In this document: positions 1 through 5,060 of the stretch, piece after piece
How the letters are laid out: the number at the start of each line of letters is the position of its first letter
Position numbering within the stretch: position 1 is the stretch's first letter
Source: Clostridiales bacterium
Lineage (GTDB): Bacteria > Bacillota > Clostridia > Oscillospirales > Oscillospiraceae
NCBI GenBank assembly: GCA_004557075.1
Contig: SFEX01000052.1
Coordinates: 1 to 5,100 of the forward strand
Reading direction: 5' to 3'
Length of the DNA: 5,100 bases
Position numbers and translations under genes: made by a program
Notes under the pieces: model-generated
The model's database searches: none
Seen by the model: the letters and a program-made list of their open reading frames with translations, nothing else
Told to the model about the DNA's origin: nothing

Positions 1-49
1 GGAACAGGAAGTGGAAATCTTCTACCGCTTTATCGGCAAAATCGAATGA
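1..49 (+). CDS. C-terminal tail of a probable large serine recombinase (partial)
   Basis: The frame beginning at base 2 is open from the window edge and reads EQEVEIFYRFIGKIE before TGA at 47-49. A charged stretch followed by 'V-(E/D)-I-(F/Y)-Y-x-F-(I/V)-G' at the extreme C-terminus is, from memory, typical of the DUF4368 tail of large serine recombinases carried by clostridial integrative elements and transposons. Only 15 codons are visible, so this is a resemblance and not a proven assignment; another family is possible. In such elements the recombinase gene often lies at one end with its stop codon close to the attachment site. That would fit the truncated gene that starts directly downstream. 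Confidence 0.42.
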   Translation, partial: EQEVEIFYRFIGKIE

Positions 50-55
50 CACATC

Positions 56-1366
56 TTGAGATACCCAACAATATCTTTAACTAAGGGAAACGGGGGTATC
101 ATTCGCGCCTACGCTGAGCAAAATGACGATCTGCTCCCGCTCTGCGGCAGACGTCATACCGTCTGCCCGCAGACCCCGCCGCCGGATGCGGTTATCCGCC
201 GCTTTGAAATCGCCGCCATACAAAAGGATCTTGTTTACAACCGCTTCGGAGATCATGATCCGGAGGGCTTGATCTTCGTTCCCATGGAGCAGCTGCGCGA
301 GGTGCAAAACGGCTGCAAAAGGCCGATACCGCTTATTCTGCGGGCAAATGCAGGCGACTGGATAGAGGTAACGCTGCACAATATGCTTGACCCCGACAGG
401 CCCGTGAAATACAACGATTACCCCTCCGTCCCGCTCGATTTTCCCCACGAGCCGAGCAACAGAGTGTCGCTCAATCCGCAGTTTTTAAAGTATGACCCGG
501 TCGCATCGTCCGGTATAAACGTCGGCTATAACGCAGTGGAGCAAACAGCCGCACCCGGCGAGAGCATCCGCTATCTCTGGCACGCGGATCGGGAATACGG
601 CCCTGCCCTGCTCAGCTCTTTCGGCGATCTTCGCAACCACCGTCATCACGGGCTGTTTGGCGCCATTATCATCGAGCCGCCCGGCTCAAGGTATTACAGC
701 AGCATAAGGGCTGTGGATGAAAACTACAAAGAGACGGCCGTTATTACTGCACCCGGCGCAGAGACTTTCAGGGAATTTGTTCTGTTTGCGCATAACGGCA
801 TTCGCCTTCTTGACAAAGACGGTGCGCTTATAAAAACAACCGAGCAGGATCTCGAGGAGGAGGCAACAGGCCACGAAGCTCCCGACCATGAGGACACCGG
901 AGAAAAAGGGTATAACTACCGCTCCGAGCGGTTCTTCAACCGTTTGAAACGAGTTCCCATAATTTCAAAGATATTCGACTCCAAAACGCACGGCGACCCT
1001 GCGACGCCGCTCTTTCAGTCTTATGTCGGCGAGCGCGTTATCTTTCGCCTGCTGATGCCGGCGGATAAGCCGAGAAACATCAGTTTTGCGCTGCACGGAC
1101 ATCGCTGGAGCGCACAGCCCGATGATTCCCTTACACGGACAGTTCCCATTCAGGGCGCGGTCAGCGTAGGTAATGTGTTCAGCATCGAGCCGGAACGGGC
1201 AAAATATCCGGGCGATTACCTGTACCGCTCCGGCTCCCTGCGGTGGGATGTAGAGTCTGGCATGTGGGGTATATTCCGCGTCATGAAGCGTAATATACGC
1301 TGCCATTGTGAAACCGTCTGCCGCAGCGCGAAGCAGTGGTGGGAGAAAAAATGGTACGAAAAGTAG
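56..1366 (+). CDS. Multicopper-oxidase-family protein (MnxG/ceruloplasmin-like), probably 5'-truncated remnant
   Basis: This is a 436-codon frame. Recognisable blocks are YNRFGDHDP (61-69), LILRANAGDWIEVTL (93-107), SNRVSLNPQFLKYD (134-147), APGESIRYLWHAD (166-178), RNHRHHGLFGAIIIEP (193-208), EKGYNYRSERFFN (283-295), HGDPATP (312-318), LLMPADKPRN (332-341), HGHRW (347-351) and SGMWGIFRV (401-409). I know these as the C-terminal half of large bacterial multicopper oxidases related to MnxG, with tandem cupredoxin domains. Two cupredoxin domains are visible, roughly 50-208 and 225-410. Several facts point to truncation. The only start before codon 77 is TTG at 56, it has no Shine-Dalgarno, there is no signal peptide, and the family is normally much longer. 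The His-Cys-His motif that carries the type 1 and trinuclear copper ligands is missing; the matching C-terminal block reads RSGSLRWDVESGMWG. A complete oxidase is therefore unlikely from this frame alone. Family identity is fairly sure; activity is doubtful. Confidence 0.72.
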   Translation: MRYPTISLTKGNGGIIRAYAEQNDDLLPLCGRRHTVCPQTPPPDAVIRRFEIAAIQKDLVYNRFGDHDPEGLIFVPMEQLREVQNGCKRPIPLILRANAGDWIEVTLHNMLDPDRPVKYNDYPSVPLDFPHEPSNRVSLNPQFLKYDPVASSGINVGYNAVEQTAAPGESIRYLWHADREYGPALLSSFGDLRNHRHHGLFGAIIIEPPGSRYYSSIRAVDENYKETAVITAPGAETFREFVLFAHNGIRLLDKDGALIKTTEQDLEEEATGHEAPDHEDTGEKGYNYRSERFFNRLKRVPIISKIFDSKTHGDPATPLFQSYVGERVIFRLLMPADKPRNISFALHGHRWSAQPDDSLTRTVPIQGAVSVGNVFSIEPERAKYPGDYLYRSGSLRWDVESGMWGIFRVMKRNIRCHCETVCRSAKQWWEKKWYEK

Positions 1367-1392
1367 ACGGCATTTTCTAAGCGTCTGATTAT

Positions 1393-1436
1393 AAAAAACA
1401 GCTTCCGACAGCAAAATCCGTCGGAAGCTGTTTTTT
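1393..1436. terminator. Bidirectional rho-independent terminator
   Basis: A perfect 17-bp inverted repeat (1393-1409 with 1420-1436) encloses a 10-base loop. Six A's open the left arm and six T's close the right arm, so each strand yields a GC-rich hairpin (core CAGCTTCCGAC) followed by a U tract. It lies between the convergent multicopper-oxidase frame and the alkyltransferase-like gene. It shares two bases with the latter's stop codon, so it can serve both. Confidence 0.9.
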
Positions 1437-1743
1437 AGCTTTGCCACTGATATTTTTTCATATCCACATGATTTTCGTCCTTAAACTCAACGCCCTCTCC
1501 GCTGAGAAGCCGCTTCTGCTCTGTCCATCCGGGGACAAGCCGGCCGGAGTGGTTCACCACCCTATGGCATGGAAAGTCTCCGTACAGCTCGGCCATGCTC
1601 AGCACCTTGCCCACAAGTCTGGAGTTTTTATCCCGGCCTATAAGCCTCGCTATCTGTCCGTAAGAGGCTACCCGGCCCTCCGGTATCTCGCTGACGGCAT
1701 TAAGTATCTCGTAAACGAGGTCATCATCTAAAACACGTTTCAT
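1435..1743 (-). CDS. MGMT-family / alkyltransferase-like DNA-binding protein
   Basis: This 102-residue protein consists almost only of the methylguanine-DNA methyltransferase DNA-binding domain (PF01035 type). Visible marks are the helix-turn-helix with SYGQIA (27-32), the Arg-finger segment SRLVG (41-45, Arg42) and the active-site motif PCHRVVN (58-64) with Cys59. Full-length Ada/Ogt proteins are about 170 residues and have an N-terminal domain that is absent here. The usual C-terminal YSGGL-type substrate loop is replaced by GWTEQKRLL (72-80). Alkyltransferase-like (ATL) proteins of similar size mostly carry Trp in place of the Cys; this one keeps Cys, so it may transfer alkyl groups or only flag O6-alkylguanine for nucleotide excision repair. 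Its ATG overlaps the upstream transporter stop as TGATG with no good Shine-Dalgarno, which implies translational coupling. The repair or sensing role is inferred from the family. Confidence 0.9.
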   Translation of the reverse strand: MKRVLDDDLVYEILNAVSEIPEGRVASYGQIARLIGRDKNSRLVGKVLSMAELYGDFPCHRVVNHSGRLVPGWTEQKRLLSGEGVEFKDENHVDMKKYQWQS

Positions 1744-2627
1744 CAGCTTGTTTTTTCTTTTGATTTCACATTAAGAAGCACGATGGCCGACAGCACCAGT
1801 ATCACACCGGCGGCACTCATAAGCGTCGGCGCCTCGCTGTAAATAACGATTCCTACTATCGTTGCGACCACCGGCTCTATCGAAGCCATGATAGACGCTT
1901 TCCCGTTGTCAAGCCCTTCCAGTCCGCGGGTATACAACAGATACGGCAAGAAGCATGTCACAAAGCCCGTTGCGACCGCGAAAAGCAGGTCGGGCACGCT
2001 TGAAGTGATGATCCCGACATACTCCGTGCCGCCGATGATTGTTGCGCCAATGCCTGCCAGCAGACAGGAGTAGAAATTTATAGTCAGGCTCGAATAGCCT
2101 TGATTTAAGGCAAAGCGGCTGAAGATACTGTAAAGTGCGTAGCACAGACCCGAGCACAGGCCCAAGGCAATTCCCTTAGGAGTAACAATCGTTCCCCCGC
2201 TGCCGATGCCCGACACAAGGCAGCAGCCGGCAAAGGCAAGCAGCATCGCCATAAGCTTTCGCCTGGTGAGCTTTTCCTTAAACAGCGGCGCAGAGATGAG
2301 TATCACAAAGCACGGCGCAGTGTAGAGCAATATGGCCGCGGCGGACAGGCTCATATAGTCCATAGCTCTGAAGTAACATACGCCAAATACCAGAAGCGAT
2401 ATTATGCCGCTACCGATGAATATCCACGCATCGCGCAGTCTTATTTTGAACGCACCGCAGTCGCATATCAGCAGTGTCACGGCAAAAAACACCGTGGCGA
2501 ATATGCACCTTACGGCAATGCAGCCAACGGCGGAAACGCCCATGCTATCAAGCGTTCTGCGGAAGAAGCCCATAAAGCCCCACAGCGTTCCTGCGGCTAT
2601 AACGCAGGCGGCATATTTATTTTTCAT
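1743..2627 (-). CDS. EamA/DMT-superfamily transporter (10 TM)
   Basis: This is a 294-residue, strongly hydrophobic protein with the two-repeat layout of the drug/metabolite transporter superfamily. The first EamA repeat spans about 6-140 and the second about 152-286, each with five predicted membrane helices. Each repeat ends in the family hallmark: LLYTAPCFVILISAPLFKEK (100-119) and ASIEPVVATIVGIVIYSEAP (248-267). The N-terminus shows GTLWGFMGFFRR (13-24), typical of the first helix, and the tail is short and basic (KSKEK). The length is normal. It should sit in the cytoplasmic membrane and export or import a small metabolite; the substrate cannot be read from sequence. The start at 2627 is fixed by an AGGAGGT site nine bases upstream. 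It is the first gene of an operon with the alkyltransferase-like gene, which overlaps its stop by one base. Confidence 0.94.
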   Translation of the reverse strand: MKNKYAACVIAAGTLWGFMGFFRRTLDSMGVSAVGCIAVRCIFATVFFAVTLLICDCGAFKIRLRDAWIFIGSGIISLLVFGVCYFRAMDYMSLSAAAILLYTAPCFVILISAPLFKEKLTRRKLMAMLLAFAGCCLVSGIGSGGTIVTPKGIALGLCSGLCYALYSIFSRFALNQGYSSLTINFYSCLLAGIGATIIGGTEYVGIITSSVPDLLFAVATGFVTCFLPYLLYTRGLEGLDNGKASIMASIEPVVATIVGIVIYSEAPTLMSAAGVILVLSAIVLLNVKSKEKTS

Positions 2628-2636
2628 CGGCGCTCC

Positions 2637-2643
2637 ACCTCCT
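2637..2643 (-). promoter_or_regulatory. Shine-Dalgarno site of the EamA transporter gene
   Basis: The minus strand reads AGGAGGT nine bases before the ATG at 2627. This is close to ideal complementarity to the 16S rRNA 3' end and settles the start codon. Confidence 0.85.
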
Positions 2644-2663
2644 GACGACGGAATGACTAAATA

Positions 2664-2692
2664 ATTTTAATTATTAAAATCAGAAAAGTCAA
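2664..2692 (-). promoter_or_regulatory. Sigma-A-type promoter of the transporter/alkyltransferase operon
   Basis: On the minus strand, TTGACT (2687-2692) and TAAAAT (2664-2669) are separated by exactly 17 bp of AT-rich spacer. Transcription should begin near 2657, leaving a leader of about 30 bases that includes the Shine-Dalgarno site. The promoter stands back to back with the tRNA promoter; the two -35 boxes are 18 bp apart. Confidence 0.75.
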
Positions 2693-2710
2693 CTGTCATC
2701 TTCAATAAGA

Positions 2711-2740
2711 TTGACAAGAAAATATAAGCTGTGTTATTAT
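2711..2740 (+). promoter_or_regulatory. Promoter of tRNA-Leu
   Basis: TTGACA (2711-2716) is followed after 18 bp by TATTAT (2735-2740). Transcription would start around 2747, about five bases before the mature tRNA 5' end, giving a very short leader as is usual for solitary tRNA genes. Confidence 0.75.
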
Positions 2741-2751
2741 ACTTGACACAT

Positions 2752-2836
2752 GCGGGTATGATGGAATTGGCAGACATGCGAGATTTAGGTTCTCGTGCTT
2801 TACGGCGTGCAGGTTCGACCCCTGTTACCCGCACCA
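2752..2836 (+). tRNA. tRNA-Leu (anticodon UAG)
   Basis: The 85-base gene folds as a class II tRNA. The acceptor stem GCGGGTA (2752-2758) pairs perfectly with TACCCGC (2826-2832), followed by discriminator A (2833) and an encoded CCA (2834-2836). The anticodon stem CGAGA/TCTCG closes the seven-base loop TTTAGGT, whose centre gives anticodon TAG, reading CUA and other CUN leucine codons. A long variable arm sits between the anticodon and T arms, as expected for leucine. The T loop shows GGTTCGACC. The gene stands alone, with its own promoter and terminator, and is divergent from the transporter operon. Confidence 0.97.
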
Positions 2837-2880
2837 AAAATCGGCAAGCACCGTCAGGGAGCTTGTCGATTTTTACTTTT
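2836..2880 (+). terminator. Rho-independent terminator of tRNA-Leu
   Basis: The 14-bp arms (2836-2849 and 2861-2874) pair with a single G-T wobble around an 11-base loop. The core is TCGGCAAGC/GCTTGTCGA and the right arm runs into a T-rich tail (about 2870-2881). The hairpin begins at the last base of the CCA end, so termination occurs just behind the tRNA. Confidence 0.88.
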
Positions 2881-2958
2881 TACTTCTTCACTATTCACTC
2901 TTCACTTGATTCAAATGGCCGATTTTTGGTGAAGTAAGAAGTAATAGTGAATAGCGAA
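2874..2958. repeat. Opposed arrays of degenerate 7-bp repeats (STRR-like)
   Basis: From 2874 to 2908 the plus strand divides into five successive 7-mers of the kind TACTTYT or TCACTNT. From 2931 to 2958 it divides into four 7-mers of the complementary kind (GAAGTAA twice, then TAGTGAA, then TAGCGAA). The two arrays are about 22 bases apart and inverted relative to each other. Specific inverted matches are CTATTCACT (2891-2899) with AGTGAATAG (2946-2954), TTACTTCTT (2880-2888) with AAGAAGTAA (2936-2944), and CTTCAC (2900-2905) with GTGAAG (2929-2934). No protein frame fits. It resembles short tandemly repeated repetitive sequences known from intergenic DNA of other bacteria; function unknown. 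Confidence 0.6.
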
Positions 2959-2993
2959 AAAGTTCAGAGCAGGCTTTGTGTAGCTTGCTCTGA
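2959..2993 (-). terminator. Rho-independent terminator of the LysR gene
   Basis: Arms 2965-2974 and 2983-2992 (CAGAGCAGGC with GCTTGCTCTG, one wobble) enclose an 8-base loop. Read on the minus strand the hairpin is followed by ACTTTTTC, a usable U tract, and it lies six bases after the LysR stop codon. In the plus direction the T tract is poor, so it mainly serves the minus strand. Confidence 0.78.
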
Positions 2994-2998
2994 TTTCC

Positions 2999-3874
2999 TT
3001 ATGAAAGCCTGTTTTTCAGCTCATCCAATAATAGTTCCGCAATAGGAGTGAATACCTGATGCTTTTTCCAAATAATATACATTTTCGTTTCAAGTCGCGG
3101 AGCAAGAGGTCTGAAACACAGGTCACTTTCGTTGCCGGTATTCACTAAGTGCTCAAATGTCAGCATGCATCCAAGCTCTTCTTTTACAAATACGCTGCCG
3201 TTATAACACAGATTTACCGTACCGCTTAAATTTAACTGCTCTGTTTTTTCTCCGCACCACCGAGGCATATCAAATTTCATGCCCTGCTCCGAGCAAATCA
3301 GGTCTCTTCCAAGCAAATCCTCAAAAACGATCTCCTTTTTTTCTGCCAGCGCATCATCTTTTCGGATCGCAAGCCCCCAAATGTCTGCCCCCGGTATTTC
3401 AATATAGTTGTACTTTTCGAGATTCGGCGGCTCTACTATAAAGGCAAAGTCGATCAGTCCGCGGTCTAATCGCTCCACTACCTGTTCCGTATTTCCGCTT
3501 GTAAGATGATAGCGGAAGCGAGGATAATTTTCCCTGAAATCCTTAATTGCCTGTGCCAGGTATTTTATCAGATATGACTCTGCACAGCCGATATGAACCT
3601 CGCCGCCGGTAATATTATCAAGTTCTCTAAACTCATCCGCAGTTTTATCCACCATAGCAAGTATATCTTCTGCCCGTTTTCGCAGCAGCATCCCCTCGTC
3701 TGTTAATGTGACGCTGGTACTGCCGCGCCGGAACAGCTTTTTTCCGAGCTCAGCTTCCAAATCTTTCATTTGTTTGGATAAAGTCGGTTGAGAAACGTGA
3801 AGTGTTTCAGCCGCGCGGGACATATTGCTTTCTCTTGCAATTTCCAAAAAATAACGCAAAACACGAATTTCCAT
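2999..3874 (-). CDS. LysR-type transcriptional regulator
   Basis: This is a 291-residue protein of the normal family length. Residues 1-60 form the winged helix-turn-helix: FLEIARESNMSRAAETLHVSQPTLSKQMKDLEAELGKKLFRR is the classic LTTR pattern, ending in the TLTDEG wing. A linker helix (about 61-88) leads to the periplasmic-binding-protein-like effector domain (about 91-291), which opens with GGEVHIGCAES and has RLDRGLIDFAFI (135-146) at the hinge region. The ligand is not readable. The gene is divergent from the alpha/beta hydrolase, with a palindromic T-N11-A site between them, so it most likely controls that hydrolase and itself. The start at 3874 is backed by AAGGAG six bases upstream. 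The transporter-side neighbours are separated by the tRNA and terminators, so functional linkage to them is not indicated. Confidence 0.95.
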   Translation of the reverse strand: MEIRVLRYFLEIARESNMSRAAETLHVSQPTLSKQMKDLEAELGKKLFRRGSTSVTLTDEGMLLRKRAEDILAMVDKTADEFRELDNITGGEVHIGCAESYLIKYLAQAIKDFRENYPRFRYHLTSGNTEQVVERLDRGLIDFAFIVEPPNLEKYNYIEIPGADIWGLAIRKDDALAEKKEIVFEDLLGRDLICSEQGMKFDMPRWCGEKTEQLNLSGTVNLCYNGSVFVKEELGCMLTFEHLVNTGNESDLCFRPLAPRLETKMYIIWKKHQVFTPIAELLLDELKNRLS

Positions 3875-3893
3875 ACTCTGCTCCTTTTTTGTT

Positions 3894-3923
3894 ATTATAG
3901 CACAGCCATGATATTCCTGTAAA
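3894..3923 (-). promoter_or_regulatory. Promoter of the LysR gene
   Basis: The minus strand carries TTTACA (3918-3923) and a consensus TATAAT (3894-3899), 18 bp apart. Transcription would start near 3887, only about 13 bases before the ATG, so the Shine-Dalgarno (AAGGAG, 3881-3886) lies at the very 5' end of the message. The -35 box is inside the palindrome 3910-3930, which would let the bound regulator repress its own gene. Confidence 0.65.
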
Positions 3924-3930
3924 GAATATC
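3910..3930. promoter_or_regulatory. Probable LysR-type operator (recognition site)
   Basis: This is a perfect inverted repeat GATATTC-N7-GAATATC. It includes the LysR-family signature T-N11-A (T3914, A3926) in the ATTC-N7-GAAT form. Its centre (3920) lies about 65 bases before the predicted hydrolase transcription start (about 3985), the classic recognition-site position of LysR activators. It also covers the -35 box of the lysR promoter. Assignment to the adjacent regulator is inferred from position. Confidence 0.68.
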
Positions 3931-3949
3931 GTGATATAAATTATAAGTA

Positions 3950-3963
3950 TTTGACATGTCAAA
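3950..3963. promoter_or_regulatory. 14-bp palindrome over the hydrolase -35 box (possible activation site)
   Basis: TTTGACATGTCAAA is a perfect palindrome whose left half contains the -35 hexamer. It also fits T-N11-A (T3951, A3963). It may be the second, activation-type LysR site or an operator for another dimeric regulator; it could also be partly a by-product of the -35 sequence. Confidence 0.45.
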
Positions 3964-3978
3964 AAGTGTCCGTATAAT
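3951..3978 (+). promoter_or_regulatory. Promoter of the alpha/beta hydrolase gene
   Basis: Consensus TTGACA (3951-3956) and consensus TATAAT (3973-3978) are separated by 16 bp, one short of the optimum. Transcription should start near 3985. The match is strong enough that the palindrome over the -35 may matter for keeping it off. Confidence 0.8.
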
Positions 3979-3994
3979 AAGTAGCAGTAACTTC

Positions 3995-4000
3995 AGGAGG
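3995..4000 (+). promoter_or_regulatory. Shine-Dalgarno site deciding the hydrolase start
   Basis: AGGAGG lies nine bases before ATG at 4010. An in-frame ATG exists at 3956, but it sits inside the promoter, upstream of the expected transcript start, and has no ribosome site. The gene is therefore called from 4010. Confidence 0.85.
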
Positions 4001-4009
4001 ACTAACGCG

Positions 4010-4999
4010 ATGGAAGAAAAATTGAATTTGGTGCAGGAATGGGACAAGGTTTTCCCGAAAAGCGAGAAAGTCAATCACAGCAAAGTAACTTTCCACAATC
4101 GTTACGGAATCACTCTTGCGGCAGATATGTATACGCCGAAGAACGCGGAAGGCAAATTGCCCGCTATCGCCGTATGCGGTCCGTTTGGTGCAGTAAAGGA
4201 GCAGGCGTCGGGACTATATGCGCAGACAATGGCGGAGAAAGGCTTTCTGACAATTGCATTTGACCCGTCTTATACGGGAGAGAGCGGCGGCGAGCCTCGC
4301 TATATGGCTTCTCCAGACATCAATACAGAGGATTTCATGGCGGCTGTGGATTTCCTTTCGGTACAGGACAATGTAGACCCGGAGAAAATCGGAATTATCG
4401 GAATTTGCGGCTGGGGCGGTATGGCGCTCAATACCGCGGCGCTTGATACCCGAATCAAAGCAACCGTTGTTTCTACGATGTATGACATGAGCCGCGTAAA
4501 TGCCAACGGATATTTTGACAGCGAAAACAGCGAAGAAGCCCGCTACGCCAAGCGCAAGATGATGAATGCGCAGCGTATCGAGGACTATAAAAACGGCACA
4601 TATGCCCTTGGCGGAGGCGTGGTCGATCCTCTGCCTGAGGATGCGCCTTTCTTTGTCAGGGACTACCATGCATATTATAAGACAGAGCGCGGCTATCATC
4701 CCCGTTCCCTAAATTCCAACGGCGGCTGGAATGTGATAGGCTGTCAGTCTTTCATGAATATGCCGCTTCTTCAGTACAGCAACGAGATTCACAGTGCGGT
4801 GATGATACTGCATGGAGATAAGGCTCATTCCTGCTATTTCGGAAAGGACGCCTACGCTGCTATGATCGACGGCAACAAGTATCCGGATAATAAAGAACTT
4901 CTGCTTATTCCGGGCGCGAGCCACACGGATTTGTACGATAATGTAGATGTCATCCCGTTTGAAAAGCTCAAAGAGTTCTTCGTCAAATATTTGAAATGA
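4010..4999 (+). CDS. Alpha/beta hydrolase with Cys nucleophile elbow (dienelactone-hydrolase-like)
   Basis: Starting at 4010 the protein has 329 residues and no signal peptide, so it is cytoplasmic. The alpha/beta-hydrolase fold is seen in order. An N-terminal strand pair is followed by PAIAVCGPFG (51-60, oxyanion-hole region), GFLTIAFDPSYTGESGG (78-94), the nucleophile elbow GICGWGG (131-137) with Cys133, a long cap-like insert (about 158-255, including RSLNSNGGWNV), then ILHGDKAHS (266-274) with likely acid Asp270, and PGASHTDLYD (301-310) with likely catalytic His305. Most relatives of the fold use Ser at the elbow; Cys is known in dienelactone hydrolases. The family is widespread in anaerobes and usually annotated only as 'alpha/beta hydrolase'; ester, lactone or other acyl-type hydrolysis is expected and the substrate is unknown. 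It is divergent from a LysR gene and probably induced through it. The triad is read from motifs, not from structure. Confidence 0.93.
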   Translation: MEEKLNLVQEWDKVFPKSEKVNHSKVTFHNRYGITLAADMYTPKNAEGKLPAIAVCGPFGAVKEQASGLYAQTMAEKGFLTIAFDPSYTGESGGEPRYMASPDINTEDFMAAVDFLSVQDNVDPEKIGIIGICGWGGMALNTAALDTRIKATVVSTMYDMSRVNANGYFDSENSEEARYAKRKMMNAQRIEDYKNGTYALGGGVVDPLPEDAPFFVRDYHAYYKTERGYHPRSLNSNGGWNVIGCQSFMNMPLLQYSNEIHSAVMILHGDKAHSCYFGKDAYAAMIDGNKYPDNKELLLIPGASHTDLYDNVDVIPFEKLKEFFVKYLK

Positions 5000-5060
5000 T
5001 ATTTAGGTCAGTTTACAAGGAACTACACGCAGACCGTGAAACGGGCTGCTGACAACAAAC

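Noticed and set aside
965..1447. A 160-codon minus-strand frame opposite the multicopper-oxidase gene
   Set aside because: It runs through the terminator hairpin and opposes a frame with clear family motifs; its translation resembles no known family.
1441..1731. A 96-codon plus-strand frame opposite the alkyltransferase-like gene
   Set aside because: It is the antisense shadow of a well-supported gene, with no recognisable motif or Shine-Dalgarno.
2743..2748. A second TTGACA just before the tRNA
   Set aside because: It is four bases from the mature 5' end, and any matching -10 box would fall inside the tRNA; the TTGACA at 2711 with TATTAT fits far better.
2752..2836. tRNA-Leu 3' end as an integration site
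   Set aside because: No integrase gene and no repeat of the tRNA 3' end are seen within the window on either side.
2731..2937. A 68-codon plus-strand frame across the tRNA and its terminator
   Set aside because: It translates the tRNA-Leu gene and a hairpin; it has no ribosome site and is not a protein gene.
2836..2993. A possible CRISPR array or riboswitch in the 160 bases after the tRNA
   Set aside because: Units are only 7 bases and run without spacers, no conserved riboswitch core is seen, and the flanking hairpins are explained as terminators of the tRNA and of the LysR gene.
4214..4699. A 161-codon minus-strand frame opposite the hydrolase
   Set aside because: It is antisense to a gene with intact catalytic motifs; there is no start signal and its composition is that of a shadow frame.
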